DNA from: Brugia malayi
Taxonomy: Eukaryota; Nematoda; Chromadorea; Rhabditida; Onchocercidae
DNA: 64,000 bases
Direction: 5' to 3'
Assembly (NCBI RefSeq): GCF_000002995.4
Contig: NW_025062479.1
Span: 18,038,721-18,102,720 of the forward strand
In this document: positions 12,101-24,688 of the stretch, in pieces
Layout: each line of letters starts with the position of its first letter
Numbering within the stretch: the first letter of the stretch is position 1
Position numbers and translations under genes: made by a program
Notes under the pieces: generated by a model
What the model was told of the DNA's origin: nothing
Database searches by the model: none
Seen by the model: only the letters and a program-made list of their open reading frames with translations

Positions 12101-15100
12101 TCAATTAACAGTCTCAAATGGAAACGGCCAATGTTAAGAAGTATTATAATATAAAGCTCTAATACGATTAACTGTAGTATTCTGAAATCATTATAAGATC
12201 ACCTCAAATATTTTGCTATTATGAGGATTATAATTTTGCTACTATATGACATTTAAAGTGAGTTTTGTTGTTCTCAATTTTTTAGTTACTTACAATAAAT
12301 CGATAAATGATTAGTTATATCAAGCGAAAACTTGACAAAAATAAGAAAAAAGATAACAGAAGAAACAAACATATTCCTTATAATTGAATTCCATCAAAAA
12401 AATGCTTCAAATTTAGTACAAATCTTGGAATTTATGCATTAAGACAAGCAGGCATATTCATTACTCTGATAAAAATAAAACCATTTCATTAAATTGTTTT
12501 GTCAAAATTTCGTCAAACAATATTTGATCAGATAAAATCTAAAATGACATTTATTTTAATAAATCTTGCAATAAATCTAACTTCTAAGACAGTTAACTTT
12601 CTTGTCAGATAATTTTATAAATAAAACGTGGTTTTTTAGATTCTGATTGGAATACGAACGATGAATTTTGGAGGATTTTGGGTGGTAAAGAAAAAGTTAA
12701 ACCAACAGAGGCAGGTGGAGAAGACGAAAATTACTGGCAGACAACTAATAATCAATTAACCCTTTGGAGGTTTTTCATACAGCTGATATTTTTGGCTTGA
12801 TTATTCAGGATCATGTAAACAACTGGTTGTAATTAATTAGGGTGGGCTCGAAACTTCTTCATTTGAGGTTATGGAATCGTATTCCATAAATAAATTTCAA
12901 AAGGAAAAAAAGTCGAATTTATAAAGAATTTGATGAACAAAATTGAATTTGTGACGTTTTGTAGCATTAAAAAAACCACATTCAGGTTGTCACGGAAGAG
13001 GTATCATATACGACTGAACAAAGTATCTATATCATACAGATATTTTTTCAACTTAACCAAATTGACAAAATTTGAAACCAGGCAAAGTAACCAAATTTGG
13101 TGCTCGTAGTGAAAAGACATTGCAGAGTATCGGACGAAATGGGTAAAATGAGCGTGAAGATGGTTTCGAAGGGAAATTTTCAGTACAGTCAACTCGAGTC
13201 AAAGGTTTATCAGTCTTATCAGTCCTTTTTTCTAATCAACTTGCAGCTATCTTAAGTTACGCAATAAGTTCATTAGTTTATTTGAAACGACAACGTGGCC
13301 AAATCCTTCCCCATCTAAGTCTCGAAAAGCTGATTTTTCCTAAGTTGGCTACTAATCAGTTCTTCAAACTTTTAGGACGCTTTCATATTGGATACCTACA
13401 ACGGTGGGATATACGTTTGGATTGGGAAAAAGTGCTCGCCAAATGAACGAAAAAAGGCTATGGCATATGCCATCAAATACATCGAACTGCAGGTTCGATC
13501 TGCAAATTAACCGCACACTAAATAAAATCAAAAGTTACTTTTTAAAAAAGTAATATGGAAGCATATCACGTACTTATGAGAAATACTAAATAACTTTACA
13601 AAAGCGATCTCATCTGTTGCTTAAAGTTGATTTTGGAAATCGTTTGTAGTTTTTGATTATTGCTATTCGGTGATTTTTAAAGCTTACTGAGTCCATATCA
13701 GGATATTCCCAGTTGTAACGCATACATTTTCCAGGGAAAATCAAAAAATACGCAAGTGGTACGAGTTTTGGAAGGTGCAGAGCCGGTTGCATTTACTCAA
13801 TGGGCCAGTTCCTGGGAAAGTCCCAAGAAAACACCGCTATTTATTCCTAAGTTATATCAGTGCAGTGATCAGAATGGCAGACTAACTATTGAAGAAATTT
13901 GCAACTACACACAAAAAGTAAATCGAGTAGGACGATACAATTAGTATGAGACAGAGATTTCATAAAATATTTGGAAAATAAATTAGAGGAAGGCATTAGT
14001 TTTGAGAAATAGTGAATTAATGCAATCCAGGAAAGTGTTTTTGCAATGGGCTTTGGAAAGTAAAGAAAGACTGGTCATTAGTTTTCAGAAAATATTTTTC
14101 AAAGTTAAAATCAAAAGTCAACCCTTCTTTTAAATTCAATTCTTTTTTAAAAATAAGTGCTTTAAAAATATAGTAACAGAGATCACCATCAATTTTTTTC
14201 TCTTTTATTATCTTTGTATCGTGCTTATTTAGTTAAGTTTTTCAAAGCGCATGAAAGTTGATACCTTACATTGAAAGATTTTCGAAAGTATCAATTTATC
14301 GTAATGTATATTTCGTAGCTAAAACCGCAGTCTTTAACTTAGGAAAAAAATGAAATTAAAATGCTTTTTTAGGATTTGGATGGTGATGATGTGATGATTT
14401 TGGATACTATGAAAGTCATTTACGTATGGATTGGAGCTGGCGCTAATGAGCAAGAAAAGAAGCTTGCTGATAACATTGCCAATGTTTGCTCACAACTGTT
14501 TAAGCCATTCTTACAATTTACATTGATGCTAAGAATGATTAATTCACGAAACACGTCTCTTCTAAAAATCTCCAAATCAGATTTAGAGATATCACTTCCA
14601 AAATTATTCTTGAACCCAACAATCAGAAGTGACATTATTAGCTTTTCTCTTCTCCATCTACTATATTTAGGGTAGATGGAGAAGAGAAAAGATAGATGAT
14701 TCTATTAAAAGCAGTCCTCCTATCCATTGCTGGAATCCTTAATCGTAGTAATCTCTCTTGTCCTCAGTCTGATAATCAGCCATGACTTTCAAAACTGCGG
14801 TTGATCATAAAGTGATGCATATCTGTTATGCCGAGCATTGAGCAAGCATATTCGAGTATTTAAATGATGGCCAACTTTTCTTAGTCCTATAAATGAGTCC
14901 AAAGTTATGAAATGTAGTTAAAAATCGCTCAGACGGATCAGACGGAACAGATCTTATTGCAATCAGGTCTTTGCACTCTTTCACCTCCATGAATTTAATA
15001 AGACAGAAAAAAATGCGTGCAGTCCAAAATTAATTTTTTCTAACATGTAAAATCCTTTTGTAGAAATATCTGCAAGGTGATACACTTCCACGCCCGGTCG

Positions 15101-15381
15101 GAGCTCAGATTGTAAAGGTGCTTCAGGGCAAGGAAACACCTGCATTCAAAGAAATCTTCATTAACTGGAACGATCGCATCGCAGTAAGATATTCCATGAA
15201 TTCTGAACAGCAATTAAATAAATGATCTCGCTATTGCAGATATTCCATTTCCATTATTTTTCCAAAAAAATTAAGTAGTTTATTTTTAAAATAGAACTTT
15301 TGTAAGTGCTTTAAATTCAGAAGCCATAATTGTGTTTCATAGGATGATCGAACTGTGGAAGTCGTCAAGGAGAGTTTATAA
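9158..15381 (+). CDS. gsnl-1: Gelsolin-like protein, four gelsolin repeats, 15 exons
   Basis: Exons: 9158-9226, 9558-9632, 9813-9869, 10181-10258, 10461-10513, 11328-11439, 11694-11804, 11926-11992, 12640-12769, 13126-13204, 13376-13492, 13735-13917, 14373-14483, 15064-15183, 15343-15381 (467 codons, 466 aa). It starts [14 protein letters not shown] and continues GLEIWRIK, the usual gelsolin opening. Four repeat cores are visible: [30 protein letters not shown] (about 43-77), [19 protein letters not shown] (about 159-177), [18 protein letters not shown] (about 278-295) and [26 protein letters not shown] (about 380-405). Between the first two is the conserved PVQYRE / [26 protein letters not shown] linker used in actin and phosphoinositide binding. 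The length and four-repeat build match C. elegans gsnl-1 rather than six-repeat gelsolin or villin. Known role of the family: calcium-dependent severing and capping of actin filaments. Oddity: the donor after exon 4 reads GAG/ATATGT instead of GAG/GTATGT. Confidence 0.94.
14642..14691. repeat. Perfect inverted repeat in gelsolin intron 13
   Basis: Two 20-bp arms (14642-14661 and 14672-14691) are exact reverse complements separated by a 10-base loop. The arms are a CT-rich/GA-rich pair starting CTTTTCTCTT. The element lies in the 580-bp intron between exons 13 and 14. It could fold as a stable intronic hairpin or be a small inverted-repeat insertion; no flanking target duplication was recognised. 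Confidence 0.85.
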
Positions 15382-15525
15382 CTGAAATCTCAACTGTTCA
15401 ACGCGTAATGGTAGCTAACATTGGAATATAAAGCGTTTATTTACAATAGCAGTTTTTAACCTCTGTGATGTCTCACTTCATCATTTATCAGTGATGGTGT
15501 CAAATTATTTTTCATAGTCATTAGA

Positions 15526-15531
15526 AATAAA
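15526..15531 (+). promoter_or_regulatory. Candidate polyadenylation signal of the gelsolin gene
   Basis: An AATAAA hexamer lies 145 bases after the gelsolin stop codon at 15381. Position and sequence fit a eukaryotic cleavage/polyadenylation signal, but AATAAA is frequent in DNA this AT-rich. Confidence 0.4.
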
Positions 15532-16841
15532 TTTTGAAAATGAAATTCAATGCACCGTGTATGCTAAGTGATTGTCGTTGACATCGTTAATGTTGCAAAC
15601 ATGCAACATCTAAATATTACATTTCGGTTTTCGACTTTTTTTGTGGTTATTGAGATTTTCGATATTAATAATGGTACTTTCTTTTGGTATTTATGATTCT
15701 GCTCTGGGTTTTATTCATTTTTCCCTCCACCGACGATTATTACTTATAGTGTCGTAAGGTATTGCATACTTCAAATCTTTTTATTTACAACTAGAAAATA
15801 TTCAAAATTTGTGCATGTCACTACAATTCGGTTTTCGAAATCTAAATTCATTTCAGCTCTGTATTCACATTTGAAAAGTTGCTTCCACTTAACTTCTTTC
15901 ACCTTTTAGCGAACAAAGTTCCTTTTTTGAAGTGATTGTCTCTTTCATAAGAACTAAGGAAATGGGTTTTGTATCTGTTAGTAATCAGTTCTTCAAGTAC
16001 CAGCAGTAAAATTCCACAACATTTTCTCCAACTTTTTCATTTTGCATTACTTTATTTCCTATTGCAAACATTACATCTCAGTTTTAGTCTCGAACAAAGT
16101 GAAAATTCCTTCATCAAATATGAAGTGTCATCCAGAGCAAGTAAGCACCACACAACATATCCTTTAAATATAACTTATTTTAGAAATAAAAGCACTTTCA
16201 AAAGCTCACCCTTACTTTGAACTCTGAAATGAGTCATTATACGATGCAGGAACACTTGGTCATGTACTAATAATCCATGATTCCAGATCGTATAGAATTC
16301 AGTGTCTTTTTTCTATTCATTGATCAAAGTGAGTTGAGTAAATAGATCGGATCATCACTAAGCTACTGCATAGAAAGCGATAAAGATTATCAAATGTTAT
16401 CTGATATCGCGCAAATTAAGTGTTATTGAATAATATAATGAATAAAAAGGTAGATTAAAAGTGTCATTTTAATAAGTTAACGGATAAAGATTTAGAGTTT
16501 TGAGATTATTCTTCAAGTTTTCAAGATGTCAAATAGGTTATTGATTCTGAAATCTTTGAACATTGCTTATTGCTACCCTTACCATTCAGACAACTGGTAA
16601 CTTAAACGATATAATTTATTCTTGAGGCTAGACAGATCAATTTTTTTTGTTCATCTCATTTTGTCAAATTAAACAATGTGTTGGAAAATGAATCCATTTA
16701 ATTCTAAGAACATAATGATTCGCAAATTGGCTAACAAATTTCAGGAATAAGTGACCATTCACAGGAACATTATGAAATTCTTTTCAAGTTTTGTCGAAAT
16801 GAGGAAGATTCATCAGCAAGATGTTTCTATTTTACCCCAAT

Positions 16842-16880
16842 TTTCGTTCAAGCAAATGTGAAAGATTTGCTTGAACGAAA
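16842..16880. repeat. Perfect 16-bp inverted repeat with 7-base loop
   Basis: The left arm 16842-16857 (TTTCGTTCAAGCAAAT) and right arm 16865-16880 are exact reverse complements; the loop is GTGAAAG. A few bases outside each arm also pair with mismatches. It lies in intergenic DNA with no gene assigned. Confidence 0.85.
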
Positions 16881-17991
16881 TTCGGGCTTAGTATATTATC
16901 ATAATATTATCTCATGGATGCTGAAGTTTTCGGCAGACATAACTCACATAATTAAAATATCATTTATTGAAGAATTGATCTAGTGAAATCACATCTTGAA
17001 TTTTGTCTTTTCTAAAAAACGAATAATGAAACAATATTGTAAATACTAGAAAACACTTAAGATAATATTCGCAAATTATTGTAATATAATTTATTACTCG
17101 ACCAGTTGATAAAGTGTCTTGGTTCTTTTACATATGCATTTTGTGAAATAGAAATAATTCTAATCTCAGTACAACTTATATACAACTTTTAACTTTTATT
17201 AAGAAGGAATATGCTTCCTATGGCATATCAATAGCTCTGGGTTTCGCTTACTCATTTCTTTATTTGCTATTTTACTTACTTCTCGGTGAGGAATTATATA
17301 ACAAACAGAAGTTTACATTACTTCAATGCGGTTTTTAAATCCCTAAATTAAGTTCGAAATTTTTGTTTTTGATTGAAGATTTTATGTTGTTCTATTCAAA
17401 CAATTCACTTCAAAATGATAGCAATCTGTATTACATTATTTAATTTATCATTTCCCACCAGTCAAAAACATCTGTTCTACTCAACCACAGGTCTTTCTAA
17501 TTGGAAGCCGAAAATTCATCATATCGCGAATTTTGTTGCCAGCTTTTCAGCAATGTCATATTATGCATTCTACGTTGATCTTTTCCATCATTGCCCTACG
17601 CAATAATTGACCTATATTCATCTGAAAAACTGTGTCGACCTTTTTACATGCTCATACCGGAGGTGTTAAATGCAGCTTCTCTTTATAACATAGCTATTCT
17701 CAAAGTTTATGGCTCTGTTATTCTTTTGATAATCTTGGCTGATAAATAATAAATTGACGAAAAGAGTAAAGGATACAAATTAAAAAATATGTTAGAAAAT
17801 CAAAAAATTACAACGATAACAAATTCACAAATTATTATTTTAACTAAATGAACTTCGCAGAACAGAAGTACTAATGATGAGGTGGCTTATATAATTGTTA
17901 CATTGTTGATAATGGTTTAAATATTAAATGATTATTACAATTACATTAGCAATAGGTTTAAATTCTTCCAAAGTGTCATCAACGTTAAAGA

Positions 17992-18875
17992 ATGTTATTG
18001 AAAGGTGATGATGATCTGCAAAAGTTTATGCATACGGTAGATGATATTCAAAGAAGGATGCAGTGTTGTGGTTTTGCTGGAAATCACACGGAGTGGATAC
18101 AGAAAAGAATAATTCATTATTATGGTCCGATAAAAATGATCGTAGAGAGAACTACTCTGAAACTAGATACATGATCTTTGAATCATATGTTGAAGTTGTT
18201 GCAAGTATCAACAATTTGCAGATTGCAGGTCAAGGATGAATTGAAAGTAATTCTAAGTCAGGCACAAAATATTTGAAAATCACGAAATGATTAAGAAAAA
18301 AATGAATTCAGCTCCTTTGTTTTGTTGTTCGAACACCAATGAAAGAATTAAAAAATGCAAAAGCTGTCAAATTCAGTGAATGGAGGTAGTTCAGTTAAAT
18401 TTGGAAAAGATGTCATAGAATTTAAGCAACTATTAGATTTCAAAGCAACGGACGGGAAAACCTGAGATTAAGTTGGATGAGTGACTAGAGCTAGTATCGC
18501 AAGATTCCTCGAACAAATAATCAAACCCACTAGGTGCGTTAATGTGACAGAATTATGCAGATTTGCTGTACAGACAGAATGATTTCGAGACACTTCTCCT
18601 CTGTAAGGCAATAATTTTATAATAAACAAACATGATACTCTTTATAAGTGATATGTCGAAAACTAAGATTGTACCGACAGATCTCGTTACTCTGATAATA
18701 TTCCATTTTAGAATGCACCAACAAGGTTACTTCAGTAAATTAAGCACAAATATTATCTGGCTAATGGATTTAATAAGTGTGGCTCTGTGTTGCAAGAATA
18801 TTTGCATATGTTGCAATCGGTATTACAGTAATTATCATGATTGCATAATAATAGTTAAATTTAAATGGGAGGAAT
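17992..18875 (+). pseudogene. Decayed tetraspanin-like fragments
   Basis: Three pieces follow each other in the order expected of a tetraspanin large extracellular loop and fourth membrane helix, but in different frames and without a splice pattern I can join. At 17992-18174 a frame gives DDIQRRMQCCGFAGNHTEW, with the diagnostic CCG. At about 18305-18378 another frame gives APLFCCSNTNERIKKCKSC, like the P-x-x-C-C step. At about 18765-18830 come NKCGSVLQEYL and then, in a shifted frame, a hydrophobic run YVAIGITVIIMIA. Tetraspanins are four-pass membrane organisers with this cysteine order. Stops and frame changes between the pieces suggest a pseudogene. A poorly spliced or highly diverged functional gene is the alternative. 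Confidence 0.4.
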
Positions 18876-18886
18876 ATGATTCCTGA

Positions 18887-21800
18887 AAGCTTGATTGGAT
18901 ATCGGTGTCGTGAATTTGAAGTAACTTTCTGGTCCGAGTAGACGAATTAGGTTAATTAAGTTCACTTGACTTAGTTTAAGTTTATAGAACTTGAACTGAA
19001 GCTTTTGCTTCTTATCTGCAAGCGAGATCAACCGACAAATATATAGTGGAGTAATTGAAACAGCAAAGGAGTAAGTGGTACTGTTGAGTGAGTAGGAGGA
19101 AGAGAAGACTGCACCGATCGTTTCGTTGTTGTTATCAGATTAAAGAAGGCTTTTAAGGATGTAGAAAGTGGGCTGGGTTGGCTTAGCAGATTAACATTTA
19201 CAGTGAAGACAGATGTACATTTACTATTTGAGGTTTAGATAAAGGATTCATTGTTTCAAAAAAAAAATGGGATATAACAAAGGAATAACGAAGTGGTTTG
19301 TAGTGATGAATCATTAGTATTATTCTAAACACTTACTGTGTAATAAATATTTTTTTTCGGTTTTCCGACAATCGGTGTGACATGGTAAGAATGCTTACTT
19401 AATTCTTTTATGCGCCAACTTCATAGATGATAATTGTTTTTTCGAATGATATTGTCACAGACTTTTAGTTTTGGGGACTTTTAAAAATACTGACATCTTT
19501 GAAGACTGATTGCTGTGTATTGTATTTATAGGTTTTTCATGTCAAGTTTTGAAATTTTGTTCACCTGTATTTTAAATCCATAGAAATTCCTGAAGAAATA
19601 AGTTTTCATATAAATGAGAAAAGAAGATACAATTTTGAATCAAGAAATATCCGAATATTTTAAAGTGCTTTTCTTAAATTTTTCATCTTCCTTACTTAAC
19701 TTAAACTATCTTAGTGAAATTGCACATGCTTATAAGAGGATTTTCAGAAAATCGAAAATAATGGTTTCTGTCGTTTGGATAATCAACTGGATTTCGAAAA
19801 CAATTGGAAAATAAATGAGACGAAAGGTGAAAATGAAGTACTTTATTGAAAAATAAAATAGTTGTGATTTAAATTTTGCCGAGTTTTGTTTTCTAATTTG
19901 TTAAGCTGATTACAGCGATTGTTCAGCAAGGACAAAGTACTCATGGAAAAAGAGTAGCTATCAAAGAGGATTACTAATCCCTTCAAAAATATCATTACCC
20001 TAATTGCTTTCTTGTATCAATTTATAACTGAATATGTATTCGTTTCGCACATTTTGTTCATATTTTTAATCCCAAATAGCAAAAACTAAAATAAAAAGTT
20101 GAAAATCTATTCTTTTGCTTTCGTGATACCATCCTATCCTTGCTACTCTCTTAGATAATTTTCTTAGTCAATTATTCACTTTTCCATTATTCTTTCAAAA
20201 TGATATTTGAATCTTAGTAACGTAGAAATGATTTACAATCCAAGGGGCTGTTGATCGTTGCATCAAACAGCTATAAAGTTTAGGTTGAGAAACAGATAGA
20301 TATTAAAAAATCAACTAATCACAGCTTCGGCAGCAGAACATATAAATTTTAAAATTAATGATGTTTTCATAACGAAAGCCGGACAACAAAATAATAGCAG
20401 AATTGGTGGAACATGGAATATTCTGGAAATTGCTTGAAAAATTTTTCGAATCTTCTCTCATTTAGATGCAATTGATAAATTGCTTAATCACTTCTTTATT
20501 AAAAATTGAAAAAGTCCGACAAAATATTTCTATCTTAGTAATCATTTACATTAATTTAGAGGAAATCTGAGTATTGCTAGAGTTGATAAAGTTAACATTT
20601 TCTCGTTGAAGAACTAAACACTTGTGATTTTACCCATTACATCACACTGTTGATCATTTCCTTAGATTTACTTATTTGTTGTTCATATAGATAATCTGTT
20701 CATTTATCGTTGTATATGCTTTGCATATTTGTATTGCCATTTTTTCATCATGTTATTTCAATCACTAATATTTTTAAAGAGATGATTCTATAGTTGTCGG
20801 TCGGTTCATCGATTATAAACTGCTCCTTCTGTCTTGTTTTATTTCATTCAATTCAAATGATGCAAAACTCGTCGTGCAATGAAGTGACAACGAAAAAGAT
20901 AACTCTTTTTATGACTTCATTTACTTCTGTGTTGTTAAAACTTCCTTTTGTTTTCATTGTACCATCTTATTGTTTAATATTAACTTAGTTATTAACAAAG
21001 TTTTGCATCGTTAATGTTTTTTTCTTTTTTTTTTAAAGAAAAGGGAAGAAATTTCTTTAGAAGTAAATTGCAATGGGAAAAACGATTCACTTCTCCATAT
21101 TACAGAATCACTTCTTTATTGTGTATGTAAGGAATTCGGGAGAAAGATAAGTTTCAATTATATTTTTGACATTATAAATACACGTATCTATATTTGATAT
21201 TATGAATATATGGGACAACATCTTGAATGTACGTCATAGACAGAAGTAACAAATTTTTTGAAATATAGGTTTACTTTCAGATTGCCCAATGAAACTGATG
21301 TGTAGCTGATTGGATAAATGTCCATGAAGTGTTTGGTCAGTAAACTTCATCACCCAACCATGTTGTGAATATTTAAAATCTGTGGGAATTAGATTAGCTA
21401 ATTTCCTGATTCTGATGGAATTTTCGCATCATCGATCTTGCTAAAAATTCATATCGAATGCATTACTGTTCGTTTTACGGTTACTGCAAATTTCCTACTT
21501 TTAGTCACGACTTTAGTAGTGATCACCTGCAGCTTTTTACCCTCCATGTTAGTTCACGATGATTACACAGACATGGCTGCAAAATTATAAAGAACATTAA
21601 CTTCATGTACTTCTCATGAGAAGAGCAAATTCATCGAATAAATTGTTAGGTTTCATTTTTCATAATAACCACTGGAAAAGAATTTCTTCATCAAGTTCCC
21701 ATAGTTTCAGTGCTTGAGGTAGAAATAATTCACCGAAAAGTGTTCGATTATTTCATCTCTTTACGGGTCAGGAAGTTTTTTGTAAGATTATCTAAATATT

Positions 21801-23114
21801 TCAACTTACTGTATGCAGATGAGCCCTGCTCTAATTTCCACTCAAGTTATTTTTCTCTGACAGCTTAAGGCTGTTTCCTCGGTATTCTTCGATATTCCAT
21901 AGCTATTCCTTTTCTGATATTATGCTAAAATATTTGACCATTTGATTAGTAAAAAATTGATGTAACGAATTTTTTGGTAAATAATAATTACAACGAACTA
22001 ATACTTTGGGCCTACTGTAGTCCTTGCAATCAAGAAGTTTGTGTGTTAAGCTTTTTCCTTTTAATTATTTAAGCTAAATTCTTTCCTTCATGTGTTCTGA
22101 TTATGATTTCCTATTTTCGCTTGTCTTTATAATTTACATGATGAAGATAAAATTTTCCCTGCTCCACTAATAAAATGTATTATGCCGACTTTGATTTGAT
22201 ACCGATCACATCACGAATTCATGTGGTTCTGACATTAGTGACCATATATGAAAGATATAGATAAAATGACTAATATTCAGTGTTCTTATTCTACCTAAGG
22301 TTTAAGGGAAGGCTTTCTCTGTATTTCCGTGGTATGCAAATATCACAGATTATTTGAGGACGGGTAAAAGGAGAAAAGAGAGAGCTAGGGCTATTTAATG
22401 TCCTTCGTGGATGGCATGTGTCCTCTCCCGACATGTATTATTTTTAAGAAGGGAGTGCATTCTTCTCATTTTGAATCGTTCCGATACGGACACTGACACT
22501 AACTTGCTCCAGGTAGTACAACTCACGTCAACCATATGCACCTTCTGTAGCTGCGACATATATATATATATACACATCCGGTAAACCATCGCACTGACCT
22601 TCGCATTAACTTAACAAAAATCACATGTCAACCGTTCATGTTCCTTCCTCAAAAACTGCCTGATGTTATATGCTCCCTGATATTGATCAGATCGGAGTTC
22701 TGCTACAATACTCTATCTGGTATAATGCTGCACTACTGGTGGGAAGACGGAGTATGTAAGGGAAAAGTTAGACCAGGCAATAATGACCTGTGCTCGATCG
22801 ATCTATGGAAAAAACGAGATGAGTACGATATTATTCTAGTGGACAAAGTCCTGTTCACTACACCGTCTGAATTGTGATTTCATTGATGCCCAGTTTGCTA
22901 GAGGACATATGAGATGTATAGGATGAACAATTAATTGTTCATTCAGAGCATCCCATGATTTACCAACTTTGTATATTTTTTGCGATTTATCGTACTCATT
23001 CATCTCATGACCTATCGTACTGTCCAATGATACAGGAAGACAAGAGTATGTAAATAAAGGGAACGGTTTATTCCCAGTAATGGCATTAGTATCATAAATA
23101 GTTATGTGATGACA

Positions 23115-23191
<77 letters not shown>

Positions 23192-23969
23192 AGAGAGAGT
23201 ATGCAATACAATAATGGGATTAACATGACATGGTAAAAACAGCTGTAAAATAACAATTAAAATTGACTAGAATAAAGTTGAGATGACAATTCATTGCGAT
23301 ATCATACCACTTTCGAACCACCTCCTAAGAAATAAACTTATCTCAAAACGTGTAGCTTACCTATCCATCTTTCTCCTGTTTCTTTCTACTTCTCAAAATT
23401 AGTGAGACCAATTAATAAATAAGAAGATAAAATTTAACAGGTAATATAATAAACTTAAAAGGCGAAAGAACAAACAAGAAGGAAATGAAGGAATGACTCA
23501 TTCCAGGCATGCTAAATACAAGTATAAGTAGATTTATCTAATTGTGGTTCGATGAGAAAAGTGTAGCGTTGTCAGTGACATTAGCATTATGCTAAACAGT
23601 TACTATATTATACTATTCATTAAAATCATTAATGCAATATAAAATATATTATGACTTATCAACGAAAAAATTAATGTGTTATTTGCACTCCAAAGCAGAT
23701 CGAAGTTCAAGTCAACCTATCAAAAATTAGAAATGATTAAAAATTAAAAATAATACGGTAAGATCTTTTTTGGCATTAAACGTAGTGCATTAAGATACAG
23801 TATTCCGTAGAAAACATTTGTTGACAAGCAAATATATTTCAACACCATTTGTAACGACAGCTTGTTTATGGAAAAGACTCAATGTCGATTGTTGATACAA
23901 CCAATTACTGACGAATTTAACTTCGCTAAGTAAATATGATGCATGGTGTAATCTGTTTTATAACAGTGA
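18887..23969. other. Intergenic stretch between tetraspanin-like remnant and insulin-like gene
   Basis: No recognised gene. Frames at 22395-22589 (-), 22638-22877 (+) and 22836-23027 (-) lie in a slightly GC-richer patch (22.4-23.0 kb), but none carries a known motif or an exon chain. The right part contains the (TA)n tract. The 3' UTR of the minus-strand insulin-like gene should lie just left of 23970. Confidence 0.5.
23118..23188. repeat. (TA)n microsatellite
   Basis: About 70 bases of uninterrupted TA dinucleotide, followed by a short GA-rich stretch. It lies about 0.8 kb downstream of the insulin-like gene in that gene's orientation. Confidence 0.95.
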
Positions 23970-24688
23970 CTAATCCATAATCATCATATCAACCGCAATT
24001 TGACAACAAGAATTTTCACAGAAGTCGCATAAGTACTGTCTGGTACAACCATTTGGCCGACAGCAATCCGAGATTATTTCTGAAAAGAAATCGATAAGTA
24101 TACGATTACTGTATCCATTCCAGCTTAAAATTTTCCGTATGAAAATAACTAATTAATAAAAAACTAATGTTAAAAACTTTGCACTAGTTCCAGCAGAATA
24201 GTCTTAACATTTTTATGAGTAAAAATTTTCGTCGCAATTGGTTAATTCTCTTCTATTACTTCCCTAACTCCATATAGTGCTTGAACTTCCCACTTCTTAA
24301 GAAATAATTATTCATTCAATTTAGGTTCAAAAAAACGGTTTAAACGGATGCTAAGTAGATAAATTTTTCAAAAACAGCAAAAGACTACAAAAGTGATCGT
24401 GGAAAGTTAAAAGTCATCTTATTCGCAACTTTATTCATCCTATTCTATTGGATACATACGATAACTTCAAATTTTGAAATTCAAAGTTAGCTGCTATTTT
24501 TTGAACAAACCTTTCCCGGCATATTTCAGTGTATGTTTCAACAATCCACCGCTTTTTCGACATATTCTTTGCATTGTGAAGCGATCTTTCACCGAACATA
24601 TTTTGTGGCGTTCCATGCACTCATCCCTAACACTTAACGATAAGGCGACGCATACCGCCCACAGCAACAATACACCGGTCGTTTTCAT
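23970..24688 (-). CDS. Insulin-like peptide precursor, 2 exons
   Basis: Exon 1 is 24688-24511 and exon 2 is 24079-23970; joined in phase 1 they give 95 aa. Residues 1-20 (MKTTGVLLLWAVCVALSLSV) are a signal peptide. The B-like part has Cys-x11-Cys (KICSVKDRFTMQRIC), the spacing of insulin B chains. Exon 2 encodes SDCCRPNGCTRQYLCDFC, that is CC-x4-C-x8-C with Leu and an aromatic at the A-chain positions before the last Cys. The phase-1 intron between B and A parts is typical of insulin genes. No dibasic C-peptide excision pair is visible in the short link RKSGGLLKHTLKYAGK, as in nematode beta-type INS peptides. Extra cysteines (one before the B pair, one inside the A x8 segment, and SCC after it) bring the mature total to ten. 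Expected role: a secreted ligand of the DAF-2 type receptor. The start chosen is the ATG directly before the signal peptide; an upstream in-frame ATG at 24745 would spoil it. Another cystine-knot family cannot be excluded. Confidence 0.72.

Larger units (their letters stand above)
15382..17991. other. Intergenic stretch downstream of the gelsolin gene
   Basis: No convincing gene. A short frame at about 17207-17286 encodes a hydrophobic, membrane-like segment (YASYGISIALGFAYSFLY) and could belong to the tetraspanin-like remnant that follows. The open frames at 15969-16220 and 17373-17606 resemble nothing I know and lack splice-consistent neighbours. Confidence 0.5.

Noticed and set aside
22836..23027. 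Minus-strand IGHE motif resembling a neprilysin-type metalloprotease
   Set aside because: Only IGHE matches; the rest of the zinc-binding helix and downstream conserved residues are absent.
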